64,000 nucleotides of DNA from Egicoccus sp. AB-alg6-2 (GTDB lineage: Bacteria > Actinomycetota > Nitriliruptoria > Nitriliruptorales > Nitriliruptoraceae), in contig NZ_JBGUAY010000003.1 of NCBI RefSeq assembly GCF_041821025.1, positions 186,001 through 250,000 of the forward strand, in the 5' to 3' direction. The notes below the pieces were generated by a model, which saw only the letters and a program-made list of their open reading frames with translations, was not told the origin of the DNA and searched no databases. Positions within the stretch are counted from its first letter, which is position 1, and each line of letters starts with the position of its first letter. Positions 8,184 through 16,700 of this stretch are shown here, in pieces. The position numbers and the translations under genes are program-made.

Positions 8184-9233
8184 ATGCGCAGCCCGAAGGA
8201 CTTCTTCCGACCGCTGGCGATCGGCGCACCCGACCCGGTGCGCGAGATCCCCTTCCGCCCCTCGCGGATGATCCACTTCTTCGACCCGTCGAACCCGAAG
8301 ATGGTCGCGAAGGTCCCCGACCTCGCGCCGAAGGTCGACATCCTGCTCGGCAACCTCGAGGACGCGGTCCCGGTCGAGAACAAGGAGGCGGCACGGGCCG
8401 GCCTCGTCGAGGTCGGCCGTGCGTGGCAACCTGGAGCGACCCAGCTGTGGACGCGGGTCAACGCGCTCGACTCCCCCTGGGTCCTCGACGACCTCACCAC
8501 GCTGGTCACCGAGATCGGCGACCGCCTCGACGTCGTGATGCTGCCGAAGGTCGAGGGCCCCGAGGACATCCACTACGCCGACCGACTCCTCGCCCAACTC
8601 GAGGCCCGGGCCGGGATCACCCGCCCGATCCTGCTGCACGCGATCCTCGAGACGGCCCGTGGTGTGACCAACGTCGAGCAGATCTGCCTCGCCTCGCCCC
8701 GCATGCAGGGGCTCTCGCTCGGCCCGGCCGACCTCGCCGCCGATCGGCGCATGAAGACGACGCGGGTCGGGGGCGGCCACCCCGGCTACCTCGTGCGCGA
8801 GGACCCCACCGGCGACGACGTCGAGGCAGCCCGCGCCACCTCTCAGCAGGACCTGTGGCACTACACCGTGGCCCGCATGGTGGACGCCTGCGGCGTGGCC
8901 GGGATCCTGCCGTTCTACGGTCCGTTCGGTGACATCGCGGACACCGTCGCCTGCGAGGACCAGTTCCGCAACGCCTACCTGCTCGGCTGTGTCGGGGCAT
9001 GGAGCCTGCACCCGGTGCAGATCGAGATCGCCAAGAAGGTGTTCTCTCCCGAGCCGTCCGAGGTCGCCTGGGCGAAACGGGTCGTCGAGGCGATGGGTGA
9101 CGGCAGCGGCGCGGTCATGATCGACGGCAAGATGCAGGACGACGCCACCTACAAACAGTGCCAGGTGGTGCTCGACCTCGCTCGGACACTCGCCGACCGC
9201 GATCCCGAACTGGCCCGGGAGTACGCCCTGTGA
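8184..9233 (+). CDS. mcl: Malyl-CoA / beta-methylmalyl-CoA lyase (Chloroflexus Mcl type)
   Basis: This 349-residue TIM-barrel lyase of the HpcH/CitE family closely resembles Chloroflexus malyl-CoA lyase in its FYKPLAIGAPEPIRE-like N-terminus (here [15 protein letters not shown]), in GNLEDAVP, in [20 protein letters not shown], and in the C-terminal [14 protein letters not shown]. Such enzymes reversibly cleave malyl-CoA to acetyl-CoA plus glyoxylate, and methylmalyl-CoA to propionyl-CoA plus glyoxylate; the Chloroflexus enzyme also acts on citramalyl-CoA. The metal-binding acids sit in [11 protein letters not shown] and the following GPADLA segment. The ATG follows AGGAGG. The stop overlaps the GTG of the next gene. 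Confidence 0.9.
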   Translation: MRSPKDFFRPLAIGAPDPVREIPFRPSRMIHFFDPSNPKMVAKVPDLAPKVDILLGNLEDAVPVENKEAARAGLVEVGRAWQPGATQLWTRVNALDSPWVLDDLTTLVTEIGDRLDVVMLPKVEGPEDIHYADRLLAQLEARAGITRPILLHAILETARGVTNVEQICLASPRMQGLSLGPADLAADRRMKTTRVGGGHPGYLVREDPTGDDVEAARATSQQDLWHYTVARMVDACGVAGILPFYGPFGDIADTVACEDQFRNAYLLGCVGAWSLHPVQIEIAKKVFSPEPSEVAWAKRVVEAMGDGSGAVMIDGKMQDDATYKQCQVVLDLARTLADRDPELAREYAL

Positions 9234-10141
9234 ACGCAGACCACCGCCCGAGGCGCAGCGTGCTGTACCTGCCCGGTGCCAACGAGCGCGCGCTCGAGAA
9301 GGCGAAGAGCCTGCCGGCCGACGGGTTGATCCTCGACCTCGAGGACGCCGTCGCCCCCGACGCGAAGGGCGAAGCGCGCGAACGCGTCGCGGCCGCCGTC
9401 GCCGGTGGCGCCTACGGCCACCGCGAGCTCGTCGCGCGGGTGAACGCGCTCGACACCGCATGGTTCGCCGACGACGTCCGTGCCGTCGCCCCGGCCGGCC
9501 CCGCCGCCGTGCTGGTGCCGAAGGTCGGCTCGGTCGACGACGTTCGCACGATCGAGGACGCACTCGAGGCCGCCGGCGCCCCCGAGCACACCCGGCTGTG
9601 GGCCATGCTCGAGACGCCTGCCGCGATCCTGCGTGCCGCCGAGATCACGACCGCCTCCACTCGCCTCACCGGCTTCGTCATGGGGACCAACGACCTCGTG
9701 AAGGAACTGCGGGCGCAGCGGGTCCCCGGTCGGGCGCCGCTGCTGCCGGCCCTGGCCTGGGCGCTGCTCGCCGTCCGTGCGGCCGGCAAGACGGTCCTCG
9801 ACGGCGTCTACAACGACCTCGACGACGCCGAGGGGTTCGAGGCCGAGTGCCGGCAGGGCCGCGAGCTCGGCTTCGACGGCAAGACGCTGATCCACCCGCG
9901 CCAGCTCGAGCCCTGCAACCGGATCTTCGCGCCTTCGGCGGCCGAGATCGCCGACGCGCGCGAGGTCATCGACGCCTGGGAAGCGGCGCAGCGTGCCGGG
10001 CGCGGTGGCGTGGTGACCGTCAACGGGCGGATGATCGAGAACCTGCACGTCGAGGAGGCACGCCGGGCACTCGCGCAGGCCGAGGCGATCGAGGCGATCG
10101 CGGTCAGGCCTCCTCGGGGGGCCGATCACGCCAGCCGCTGA
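9230..10141 (+). CDS. CitE-like CoA-ester lyase or malyl-CoA thioesterase
   Basis: A second, more distant HpcH/CitE family protein of 303 residues. [20 protein letters not shown] at the start, [14 protein letters not shown], the metal-site Glu in MLETPAAI, and [12 protein letters not shown] near the end are the CitE signature. It could be a citryl/citramalyl-type CoA lyase, or a (3S)-malyl-CoA thioesterase like the Rhodobacter Mcl2 protein, which would explain why it is coupled to a true lyase. GTG at 9230 overlaps the mcl stop (GTGA). Its 3' end overlaps the convergent acyltransferase by 38 bases. Confidence 0.85.
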   Translation: MNADHRPRRSVLYLPGANERALEKAKSLPADGLILDLEDAVAPDAKGEARERVAAAVAGGAYGHRELVARVNALDTAWFADDVRAVAPAGPAAVLVPKVGSVDDVRTIEDALEAAGAPEHTRLWAMLETPAAILRAAEITTASTRLTGFVMGTNDLVKELRAQRVPGRAPLLPALAWALLAVRAAGKTVLDGVYNDLDDAEGFEAECRQGRELGFDGKTLIHPRQLEPCNRIFAPSAAEIADAREVIDAWEAAQRAGRGGVVTVNGRMIENLHVEEARRALAQAEAIEAIAVRPPRGADHASR

Positions 10142-10895
10142 TGCGCTCCTCGTGGGCGCGCAGGACCTCGTCGTGCGGCGGCGCACCGCCGCCCAGCCGG
10201 GCCGGCACCCACCAGGCGCCGGCCGGGGTCCCGTCCTCGTAGTCGCGCTGGACGCGCTCGAGCAGATCCGCCATGGTCTGCGCCAGGCGCCGGGTCGCAG
10301 CGACCGGGTCCTCGTCGGCGCGCACGGACAACGGCGGGCCGTAGCGGACCACGATCGGCGTGCCGAGCGCCGGTCGGGGACGCCGGCCCTTCGTCGCGAT
10401 CCGCTGCGATCCCCAGCCGACCACCGGCACGATGGGCGCGCCGGCCGCCTGGGCCATGCGGACGGCCCCCGTGCGGAGCGGCAACAGCTCGAACGAGGGC
10501 GAGATGGTCTGTTCCGGGGCGACCGCGACCAGGTCGCCGTTGCGGAGCGCGGCACCGGCGGCGTCGAAGGCGTCGGCACGAGCCGTCGTCGACGCGCGGT
10601 CCACCGGCACGGCCTCGGCCCAGCGGACGAGCCATCCGAGCCAGGGGCTGGTCCAGATCTCGCGCTTCGCGAGGAACCGGACCGGCCGCCGCAACCGCCG
10701 CACCGGCGCCCAGGCGACCATCAGGAAGTCGAGATAGCTGTGGTGGTTGAAGGCGAGCACGGCACCCGCGTCGGCGGGGACGTGATCGAGCCCCTCGACC
10801 CGGACGCGCCACCGGCAGGCGTTGACCATCGCGATCACGACCCCCGCGACGGCCCGCCACTTCCAGGTCAGGCGCTGACGACCCCCGGCGACCAT
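10104..10895 (-). CDS. 1-acyl-glycerol-3-phosphate acyltransferase (PlsC family)
   Basis: The 263-residue protein belongs to the LPLAT/PlsC acyltransferase superfamily that makes phosphatidic acid at the membrane. The catalytic motif is modified to NHHSYLDF (canonical NHxxxxD), followed by FLAKREIW, VPVDR and VAPEQTISPSF, where the usual FPEGTRS has become APEQTIS. That Gly-to-Gln change at the substrate-binding block is unusual and suggests an atypical acceptor. An N-terminal hydrophobic helix (residues 15-25) anchors it. The start overlaps the aminotransferase stop by one base, so the two are cotranscribed. Confidence 0.85.
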   Translation of the reverse strand: MVAGGRQRLTWKWRAVAGVVIAMVNACRWRVRVEGLDHVPADAGAVLAFNHHSYLDFLMVAWAPVRRLRRPVRFLAKREIWTSPWLGWLVRWAEAVPVDRASTTARADAFDAAGAALRNGDLVAVAPEQTISPSFELLPLRTGAVRMAQAAGAPIVPVVGWGSQRIATKGRRPRPALGTPIVVRYGPPLSVRADEDPVAATRRLAQTMADLLERVQRDYEDGTPAGAWWVPARLGGGAPPHDEVLRAHEERISGWRDRPPEEA

Positions 10896-12013
10896 CACGG
10901 CTCGAGCAGTTCGTCGACGGCGTCGAGGAGGCGGTCGACGTGCTCGTGCCGAGCCCCCTCGCCCATGAGCCCCACGCGCCAGGCGCGACCGGCGTACGCG
11001 CCGAGTCCGCCGGCCACCTCGATGCCGTGTTCGCGGAGCAGCCCGCACCGCAGCGCCCGCTCGTCGATCCCGTCGGGCCAGGCCAGGGCGGTCAGGTGGG
11101 GTAGACGGTGCGCCGCATCGGCGAGGAGGACCGCGTCGCGGTCCTGGACGTGCTCCTGGAACAACCGGCCGACCTCGGCGTGGCGCGCCCACCGGTTCTC
11201 GATCCCCTCCTCGAGCACCAGGCGCAGCCCCTCGTGGAGGCCGAGGAGGGCCGTGACGGGCATGGTGTGGTGGTAGCCGCGCTCCGGTCCCCACCAGCGG
11301 TAGACGCCCTGCAGGTCGAGGTACCACGACCGCACGGTGGTCGCCCGCGCGGCGAGGGCCCGCATCGCCTTCGCGGAGAACGTGACCGGTGACAGGCCCG
11401 GCGGGACCGACAGGCACTTCTGGGTGCAGGCGTAGGCGGCGTCGATCCCCCACGCGTCGGTCTCGACCGGGAGCCCACCGAGGCTGGTGACCACGTCGAC
11501 GGCGAACAGCGTGTCCGTGTCGCGCAGGAGGGCACCGACTTCCTCGAGGGGCTGGTGGACACCGGTCGAGGTCTCGGCGTGCACCAGCGCCACCAGCTTG
11601 GCCTCCGGGTGGGCACGCACGGCGGACTCGACCCGGTCGGGCGGGATGGCGCGTCCCCACCGCTCCTCCAGCGCCACGACCTCGGCCCCCGCACGACGCG
11701 CCATGTCGGCGATCCGCGCCCCGAAGACACCGTTCACGCCGACGACCACGGTGTCCCCGGGCTCCACGAGGTTGAGCACCGTGGTCTCCATGCCCGCAGA
11801 CCCGGTGCCCGACACGGCGAAGGTGTGCGCGTTGTCGGTGCGGAAGACGCTGCGGAGCATGCTTGCGACCTCGTCCGCCAGGGAGAACGTGAAGTCGTCG
11901 AGGTGGCCGACGACGCCACGGCCCTGCGCCTCGAGGACGCGGGGGTGCACCGGGCTGGGGCCCGGGCCCAGCAGCAACCGCTCGGGCGGAATGGCGGCCG
12001 GAACGGGCTGCAT
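10895..12013 (-). CDS. Class V aminotransferase, alanine/serine-glyoxylate type
   Basis: A 372-residue PLP enzyme of the class V family. RLLLGPGPSPVHPRVL at the N-terminus, the cofactor-contacting Asp173 (AVDVVTSLGG), and the Schiff-base Lys199 in ACTQKCLSVPPGLSP are typical of alanine-glyoxylate and serine-glyoxylate aminotransferases. The reaction would turn glyoxylate into glycine with alanine or serine as donor. This fits the neighbouring malyl-CoA lyase, which releases glyoxylate. ATG at 12013 is preceded by GGAG. A second, different class V enzyme lies at 26351. Confidence 0.88.
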   Translation of the reverse strand: MQPVPAAIPPERLLLGPGPSPVHPRVLEAQGRGVVGHLDDFTFSLADEVASMLRSVFRTDNAHTFAVSGTGSAGMETTVLNLVEPGDTVVVGVNGVFGARIADMARRAGAEVVALEERWGRAIPPDRVESAVRAHPEAKLVALVHAETSTGVHQPLEEVGALLRDTDTLFAVDVVTSLGGLPVETDAWGIDAAYACTQKCLSVPPGLSPVTFSAKAMRALAARATTVRSWYLDLQGVYRWWGPERGYHHTMPVTALLGLHEGLRLVLEEGIENRWARHAEVGRLFQEHVQDRDAVLLADAAHRLPHLTALAWPDGIDERALRCGLLREHGIEVAGGLGAYAGRAWRVGLMGEGARHEHVDRLLDAVDELLEP

Positions 12014-12109
12014 GCTTTGGTGTCTCCTCGAACTGCCGATGGGCCCGTACGTGGACCGGCGACCCGACACCCTACTGAGAAGGGCGCCGATGCACCGATC
12101 GGAGCGGTC

Positions 12110-12499
12110 GTGCGGGGTGGGTGCGGGGGGACGTCGCGTCGGACGCGGACCCTGGTGGTGGACGACGAATCGGCACTGCGGCTGTTGATGCGGACCGTGC
12201 TCGAACGCAGCGGCCGCTACGAGGTGGTCGGCGAGGCCGAGGACGGCCAGGCGGCGCTGACGATGGCCGGCGAACTGCTGCCCGACCTGGTGCTGATCGA
12301 TCTTTCGATGCCGGTCATGGACGGGCTCGCGGCGCTGCCGCACCTGCGGGTCTCGCTGCCCGCCGCGCGCCTGGTCGTGCTGTCGGGCCTGGCCGGGAGC
12401 GCGGCCGCCGACACCGCACGGGCGGCCGGCGCGGACCTGTACCTGCACAAGGGACTCGGGGCGCGCGAGTTGCTGGCCGCCATCGATGCCGCGGCCTGA
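12110..12499 (+). CDS. Single-domain response regulator (receiver only)
   Basis: A 129-residue CheY-like receiver with no output domain. The acidic pair is in LVVDDESALR, the phospho-acceptor Asp in LIDLSMPVMDG, the conserved Ser in LVVLSGLAG and the Lys in LYLHKGLG. A GTG start at 12110 preceded by GGAG (12101-12104) is the best supported; the next in-frame GTG would cut into the first strand. No kinase is adjacent. Receiver-only proteins usually act in phosphorelays or by protein contact. It is divergent from the aminotransferase and convergent with ilvN. Confidence 0.82.
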   Translation: MRGGCGGTSRRTRTLVVDDESALRLLMRTVLERSGRYEVVGEAEDGQAALTMAGELLPDLVLIDLSMPVMDGLAALPHLRVSLPAARLVVLSGLAGSAAADTARAAGADLYLHKGLGARELLAAIDAAA

Positions 12500-12517
12500 C
12501 GACCGTCCGCAGCGTGG

Positions 12518-13042
12518 TCACACGACGCGTTGCATCCGCACCTTGGAGCCGTCGGTGATGGACTTCGAACCGCGCGCGAGCGCGATCGTGCCGGAGCGGA
12601 CCATCTCCCGGATGCCGTAGGGCTCGAGCAGGTTGACCATCGCCTCGAGCTTGCTCGGGTCGCCGGCGGCCTCGATGGTGATCGAGTCGTGGTCGACGTC
12701 GACGATCTTCGCGCGGAAGACGTCGGCGAGTTCGATGATCTGGCTGCGGTGGGCGCCCTCGGCGGCGACCTTGACCAGCTGCATCTCCCGGACCACGGAT
12801 TCGTCGGCCTCGAGCTCGACGATCTTGAGCACGTGCACCAGCTTGTTGAGCTGCTTGACGATCTGTTCCAGCTGGACGGCCTCGGCGCCGACCACGAGGG
12901 TCAGGCGCGACACGCGGGCGTCGTCGGTGGGTCCGACGGCCAGCGAGTGGATGTTGTAGTTGCGGCGGGCGAACATGCCCGCGATACGGGTCAGGACACC
13001 CGGCTTGTTCTCGACCAGTACCGACAGCGTGTGGCGATCCAT
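12518..13042 (-). CDS. ilvN: Acetolactate synthase small (regulatory) subunit
   Basis: The 174-residue protein is the regulatory partner of IlvB. An N-terminal ACT domain (HTLSVLVENKPGVLTRIAGMF, RNYNIHSLAVGPT) binds valine and gives feedback inhibition; a C-terminal ALS-SS domain follows (FRAKIVDVDHDSITIEAAGD). Length and domain order are the family norm. It starts eight bases after ilvB, forming one operon controlled by the attenuator upstream. ilvC, which neighbours ilvN in mycobacteria, is not between ilvN and serA here. Confidence 0.97.
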   Translation of the reverse strand: MDRHTLSVLVENKPGVLTRIAGMFARRNYNIHSLAVGPTDDARVSRLTLVVGAEAVQLEQIVKQLNKLVHVLKIVELEADESVVREMQLVKVAAEGAHRSQIIELADVFRAKIVDVDHDSITIEAAGDPSKLEAMVNLLEPYGIREMVRSGTIALARGSKSITDGSKVRMQRVV

Positions 13043-13050
13043 GGGGTCTC

Positions 13051-14820
13051 CTACCGGCCGGCTCGGGCGAGCCGTGCCCGCCACTCGTCGGCGGACTCGA
13101 TGATGTCGTCGTTGCTGGCGCCGCCGGGAACCATCGGGAACACCATCTCGTCCGGGTCGACCCGGAACTCCACCAGAACGGGCTGGTCGGTGATCTCGCG
13201 CGCCTTGGCCAGGGTGGTGTCGAGCTCGTCGACCGTCATGACGCGGAACCCGGGGATGCCGTAGGCGTCGGCGATCTTCATCAGGTCGGGGCAGTCCTGC
13301 GGCAGGGCCACCTGGGACAGGCGGTCGTCGTAGAACAGGTGCTGCCACTGTCGCACCATGCCGAGGTAGCCGTTGTTGACCACGCAGAAGATCACGGGGA
13401 TGTCGTGCTGGACGGCGGTCGCGAGCTCCTGGAACGTCATCTGGAAGCAGCCGTCGCCGTCGATGGCCACCACGGGCGTGTCCCGGCCGACGCCGACCTT
13501 CGCGCCGATCGCGGCCGGCACGGCGAAGCCCATGGTGCCCAGCCCGCCGGAGTTGATCCACTGGCGGCCGCGCGTGTACGGGATCACCTGCGCGGACCAC
13601 ATCTGGTGCTGGCCGACGCCGGCCACGTAGACCGCCTCGTCACCCCAGGTCTCGTACACGGCACGGATCGCCGTCTGGGGCTTGAGGACGCCCGTGTCCG
13701 GCTGGTCGACCCGCAGCGGATGGTCGCGCTTGAGGTCGCGGACGTGCTCGCGCCAGGCGTCGATGGCGGGGGCGAACGCCGTGTCGTCCTTGTCGTCGAG
13801 CACCTTGAGCAGCTGACCGAGCACGACCTTGACGTCGCCGACGATGGGAACGTCGACCGCGCGGTTCTTGCCGATCTCGGCCGGGTCGACGTCGACGTGG
13901 ACGACCTTCGCGTGCGGGGCGAAGCTGTCGAGGTCGCCCGTGACGCGGTCGTCGAACCGGGCACCGAGCGTGACCAGCAGGTCCGCTTCCTGCAGGGCGA
14001 TCACGCCGCTGTAGTGGCCGTGCATCCCGGGCATGCCCACGGCGAGTTCGTGGGTGTCGGGGAAGATGCCGCGTGCCATCAGCGTGGTGACGACCGGAAG
14101 CCCGAGCCGGGTCGCGAACGCGAACAGCTCCTCGCCGGCTCCGGCGCGGACCAGCCCCCCACCCGCATAGATGACCGGGCGCTCGGAGGCGGCGATCAGC
14201 TGCAGTGCTTCCCGGATCATCTTGCCGTGACCGCGAACCGTCGGCCGGTATCCGGGGAGGTCGACGCGCTCGGGCCATGCCCAGGCGAAGGTGGCGTTGA
14301 GCACGTCCTTGGGGATGTCGACCAGCACCGGGCCGGGCCGGCCGGACTGGGCCACGTGGTAGGCCTCCTTGATCGCACCGGCGATGCGTTCGGGCGACTG
14401 GACCAACTCGTTGTGCTTGGTGATCGGCATCGTGATGCCGGTCACGTCGGCTTCCTGGAACGCATCCGAGCCGATGGCCGATCGCGCCACCTGGCCCGTG
14501 ATGGCCAGGACCGGGATCGAGTCCATGTGCGCGTCGGCCAGACCGGTGACGAGGTTGGTGGCGGCGGGGCCGGAGGTGACGATGCACACGCCGACACGAC
14601 CCGTCGCATGCGCGTAGCCCTCGGCCATGTGCACGGCGCCCTGCTCGTGGCGGACGAGGACGTGCTGCAGGTCGGCGTCGATCAGCGGGTCGTACGCGGG
14701 CATGATCGCGCCGCCCGGATACCCGAACACCACCTCGACGCCGAGGGCCTCGAGGCTCTTGATGACCGCCTGCGCGCCGGTGACCAGCTCCGCGGCACCT
14801 GCGTGATTGTCACCCGACAT
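13051..14820 (-). CDS. ilvB: Acetolactate synthase large (catalytic) subunit
   Basis: The 589-residue ThDP/FAD enzyme condenses two pyruvates to acetolactate (valine, leucine) or pyruvate with 2-ketobutyrate (isoleucine). The catalytic Glu is in VRHEQGAVHMAEGYA, an FAD-region signature is LVTLGARFDDRVTGD, and the ThDP-Mg motif runs from GDGCFQMT to NNGYLGM. The biosynthetic rather than catabolic form is indicated by the FAD region and by adjacent ilvN. ATG at 14820 follows AGGAG. The 5' region carries a leader peptide and a terminator. Confidence 0.97.
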   Translation of the reverse strand: MSGDNHAGAAELVTGAQAVIKSLEALGVEVVFGYPGGAIMPAYDPLIDADLQHVLVRHEQGAVHMAEGYAHATGRVGVCIVTSGPAATNLVTGLADAHMDSIPVLAITGQVARSAIGSDAFQEADVTGITMPITKHNELVQSPERIAGAIKEAYHVAQSGRPGPVLVDIPKDVLNATFAWAWPERVDLPGYRPTVRGHGKMIREALQLIAASERPVIYAGGGLVRAGAGEELFAFATRLGLPVVTTLMARGIFPDTHELAVGMPGMHGHYSGVIALQEADLLVTLGARFDDRVTGDLDSFAPHAKVVHVDVDPAEIGKNRAVDVPIVGDVKVVLGQLLKVLDDKDDTAFAPAIDAWREHVRDLKRDHPLRVDQPDTGVLKPQTAIRAVYETWGDEAVYVAGVGQHQMWSAQVIPYTRGRQWINSGGLGTMGFAVPAAIGAKVGVGRDTPVVAIDGDGCFQMTFQELATAVQHDIPVIFCVVNNGYLGMVRQWQHLFYDDRLSQVALPQDCPDLMKIADAYGIPGFRVMTVDELDTTLAKAREITDQPVLVEFRVDPDEMVFPMVPGGASNDDIIESADEWRARLARAGR

Positions 14821-14884
14821 GCGCTGTTCTCCTGCGTTGGCCCGACGACCGCCGACCCGTTCGGCGGTGCGGCCCCTCCTACGC

Positions 14885-14935
14885 AAAAACCCCCCGGCCC
14901 GGGAGGTTCGCGCGTACTCGGAGCCGAGTACGCGC
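14885..14935 (-). terminator. ilvBN attenuator: hairpin plus intrinsic terminator
   Basis: Two structures follow the leader peptide stop. First is a perfect 26-base palindrome (14910-14935) with 12-base arms GCGCGTACTCGG/CCGAGTACGCGC; it begins at the leader stop codon. Immediately after it is a GC-rich hairpin (arms 14901-14908 and 14888-14895, one G-U wobble in the RNA) followed by five U residues (14885-14889). A ribosome finishing the leader would cover the first hairpin; one stalled at the Val codons would not. That geometry is what ribosome-mediated attenuation of ilv operons needs. The exact antiterminator pairing is not resolved. Confidence 0.8.
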
Positions 14936-15033
14936 TACGTAACGACGAGAATGCCGACGCGCTGCACGTGCGGAAACCACACCACGACACGGACGCCGCA
15001 GCGCCCGTCGGTGGTCGTCATGTCCCGCTGCAC
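14935..15033 (-). CDS. ilvBN leader peptide (attenuation peptide)
   Basis: A 32-codon ORF ends at the TAG that abuts the attenuator hairpin. Its C-terminal half is rich in branched-chain residues: VRVVVWFPHV followed by QRVGILVVT, giving eight internal Val, one Ile and one Leu. I place the start at GTG 15033 because AGGAG lies five bases before it; an in-frame ATG at 15021 is the alternative. Leader peptides of this kind regulate ilvB in corynebacteria and streptomycetes by sensing charged tRNA-Val, -Leu and -Ile. The peptide itself needs no function. Confidence 0.78.
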   Translation of the reverse strand: MQRDMTTTDGRCGVRVVVWFPHVQRVGILVVT

Positions 15034-15149
15034 GATCGCTCCTGCACGTCCGTCGGCGGCGCCCATGACGGGTACCGCTCGCCGATGGTCGCCCATCGCT
15101 GCCCGGGACGCAACTCGCACGCCGTTGTGCGGCCTGCGTCACGCGGCCG

Positions 15150-16673
15150 TCAGCCCACCGGTTCACGGGTGGGCGCGTCCGCGGCGCGTTCGCGGCGACG
15201 CTGCACCGCGAAGTAGATCGGCATGAGCAGCAGCAGCAGCGAGATCGCGAGCGTGGCCATCGTGAACGGGCGGGTGAAGAAGATGCCCCAGCTGCCGCGG
15301 GTGACGTTGACGCCGTTGACCAGCCCGATCTCGGCGATGTCGCCCAGGACCAGCCCCAACACCAGGGCCGACACCGGGAACTCGTACTGCTTGGCGAAGA
15401 AGCCCAGGACGCCGCAGATCAGCATGATCCACAGGTCGATGGGGCGGTTGAAGATGGCGAACGTGCCGACGACGGCGAACACCAGCACCATCGTGCTGAA
15501 GATCTCGAAGGGGATGGTCAGCAGCCGCAGGAGGACCCGCACGAGCAGGAGTCCGACGAAGAAGACCACGACGCTGGCGACCATCAGGGCCCCGAACACC
15601 GACGAGGCGATCTCGGGCGCGTCACGGAAGAGCAGCGGGCCGGGACGCAGGCCGTTGAGGATGAAGACGCCGAGCATGATGGCCGTGACGGCGCCGCCGG
15701 GGATGCCCAGGGTCAGCAACGGCACCATCGATCCGGCGGCCGCCGAGTTGTTCGCCGCCTCCGGCGCGACCACGCCACGGATCTCTCCCTTGCCGAACTT
15801 GCTCGGGTCCTTCGCCATCTGCACCTCGGTGCCGTACCCGAGGAAGGCCGCGACCGTCGAACCGGCGCCCGGCAGCATGCCGATGAAGTTGCCCAGCAGA
15901 CTGGAGCGCAGCATCGTCCACTTGGTCCACTTGAGGTCGGCGATCGACGGCAGGGCGAAGCGGGGAACCTTCTTGATGTCCTCCTTGCTGTAGCCGCCGG
16001 ATCCCGTGCCGTAGTACAGCGCGTGGAAGATCTCGGCCACGGCGAAGAAGCCGATGATGGCCGGGATGAAGTCGATGCCGCCCTGGAGGGGCTGGACGCC
16101 GAACACGAAACGGACCGCTCCCGAAACGGGGTCGAGGCCGACCGTGGCGAGCAGCAGGCCGAACGTGCCGGCGAGCAGCGCCTTGACCAGCGAACCCATG
16201 GCGAGACTGGCCACCGACGTCATGCCGAGGATGGCCAGCGCGAAGAACTCGGGCGGCCCGAAGCGCAGCGCGATCCGCAGGAACTGCGGCGCGATGAGCA
16301 CCAGGAGGACCGTGCCGATGAAGCCACCGACCGCCGAGGCGGTGATGTCCATCGAGATCGCGCGTCCGGCCTGTCCCTGCTGCGTCAACGGGTAGCCGTC
16401 ACGCGCGGTCGCGGCGCCCATGACGTCGCCGGGCATGTTGAACAGCGAGCCGGCCAGCGAGCCCGCGCAGGTGGCGGCGATGTAGACACCGATCATCATG
16501 ATGATCGCCGCCTCGGCACCCAGCACGTAGCTGAACGGCACGAGCAGGGCCACCGCCGTGATGCCCGACAGGCCGGGGATGGTGCCGAAGATCAGGCCGA
16601 TGACCACGCCGCCGAGCAGGAGCAGCAGGTGGAACGGCTCGAGTACCGAGCCGATCCCGGTGAGGAGGTCCAT
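15150..16673 (-). CDS. tctA: Tripartite tricarboxylate transporter, large permease TctA
   Basis: The 507-residue membrane protein carries the TctA signature: GLIFGTIPGLSGITAVALL near residue 26 and the mirrored NFIGMLPGAGSTVAAFLGYG in the second half, each a Pro-Gly loop in the translocation path. About 12 hydrophobic segments are present. It works with TctB and the lipoprotein TctC to take up a carboxylate by secondary transport. It is the last gene of a tctC-tctB-tctA operon. The substrate could be citrate, tartrate or an aromatic or halogenated acid; sequence alone does not tell. Confidence 0.95.
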   Translation of the reverse strand: MDLLTGIGSVLEPFHLLLLLGGVVIGLIFGTIPGLSGITAVALLVPFSYVLGAEAAIIMMIGVYIAATCAGSLAGSLFNMPGDVMGAATARDGYPLTQQGQAGRAISMDITASAVGGFIGTVLLVLIAPQFLRIALRFGPPEFFALAILGMTSVASLAMGSLVKALLAGTFGLLLATVGLDPVSGAVRFVFGVQPLQGGIDFIPAIIGFFAVAEIFHALYYGTGSGGYSKEDIKKVPRFALPSIADLKWTKWTMLRSSLLGNFIGMLPGAGSTVAAFLGYGTEVQMAKDPSKFGKGEIRGVVAPEAANNSAAAGSMVPLLTLGIPGGAVTAIMLGVFILNGLRPGPLLFRDAPEIASSVFGALMVASVVVFFVGLLLVRVLLRLLTIPFEIFSTMVLVFAVVGTFAIFNRPIDLWIMLICGVLGFFAKQYEFPVSALVLGLVLGDIAEIGLVNGVNVTRGSWGIFFTRPFTMATLAISLLLLLMPIYFAVQRRRERAADAPTREPVG

Positions 16674-16700
16674 GGGAGCGCCTTTGGCGACGGGGCCGGC

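Noticed and set aside
10895-12448. The aminotransferase frame extended to 12448
   Set aside because: The frame upstream of 12013 is unrelated sequence overlapping the receiver gene; the ribosome site and the family N-terminus place the start at 12013.
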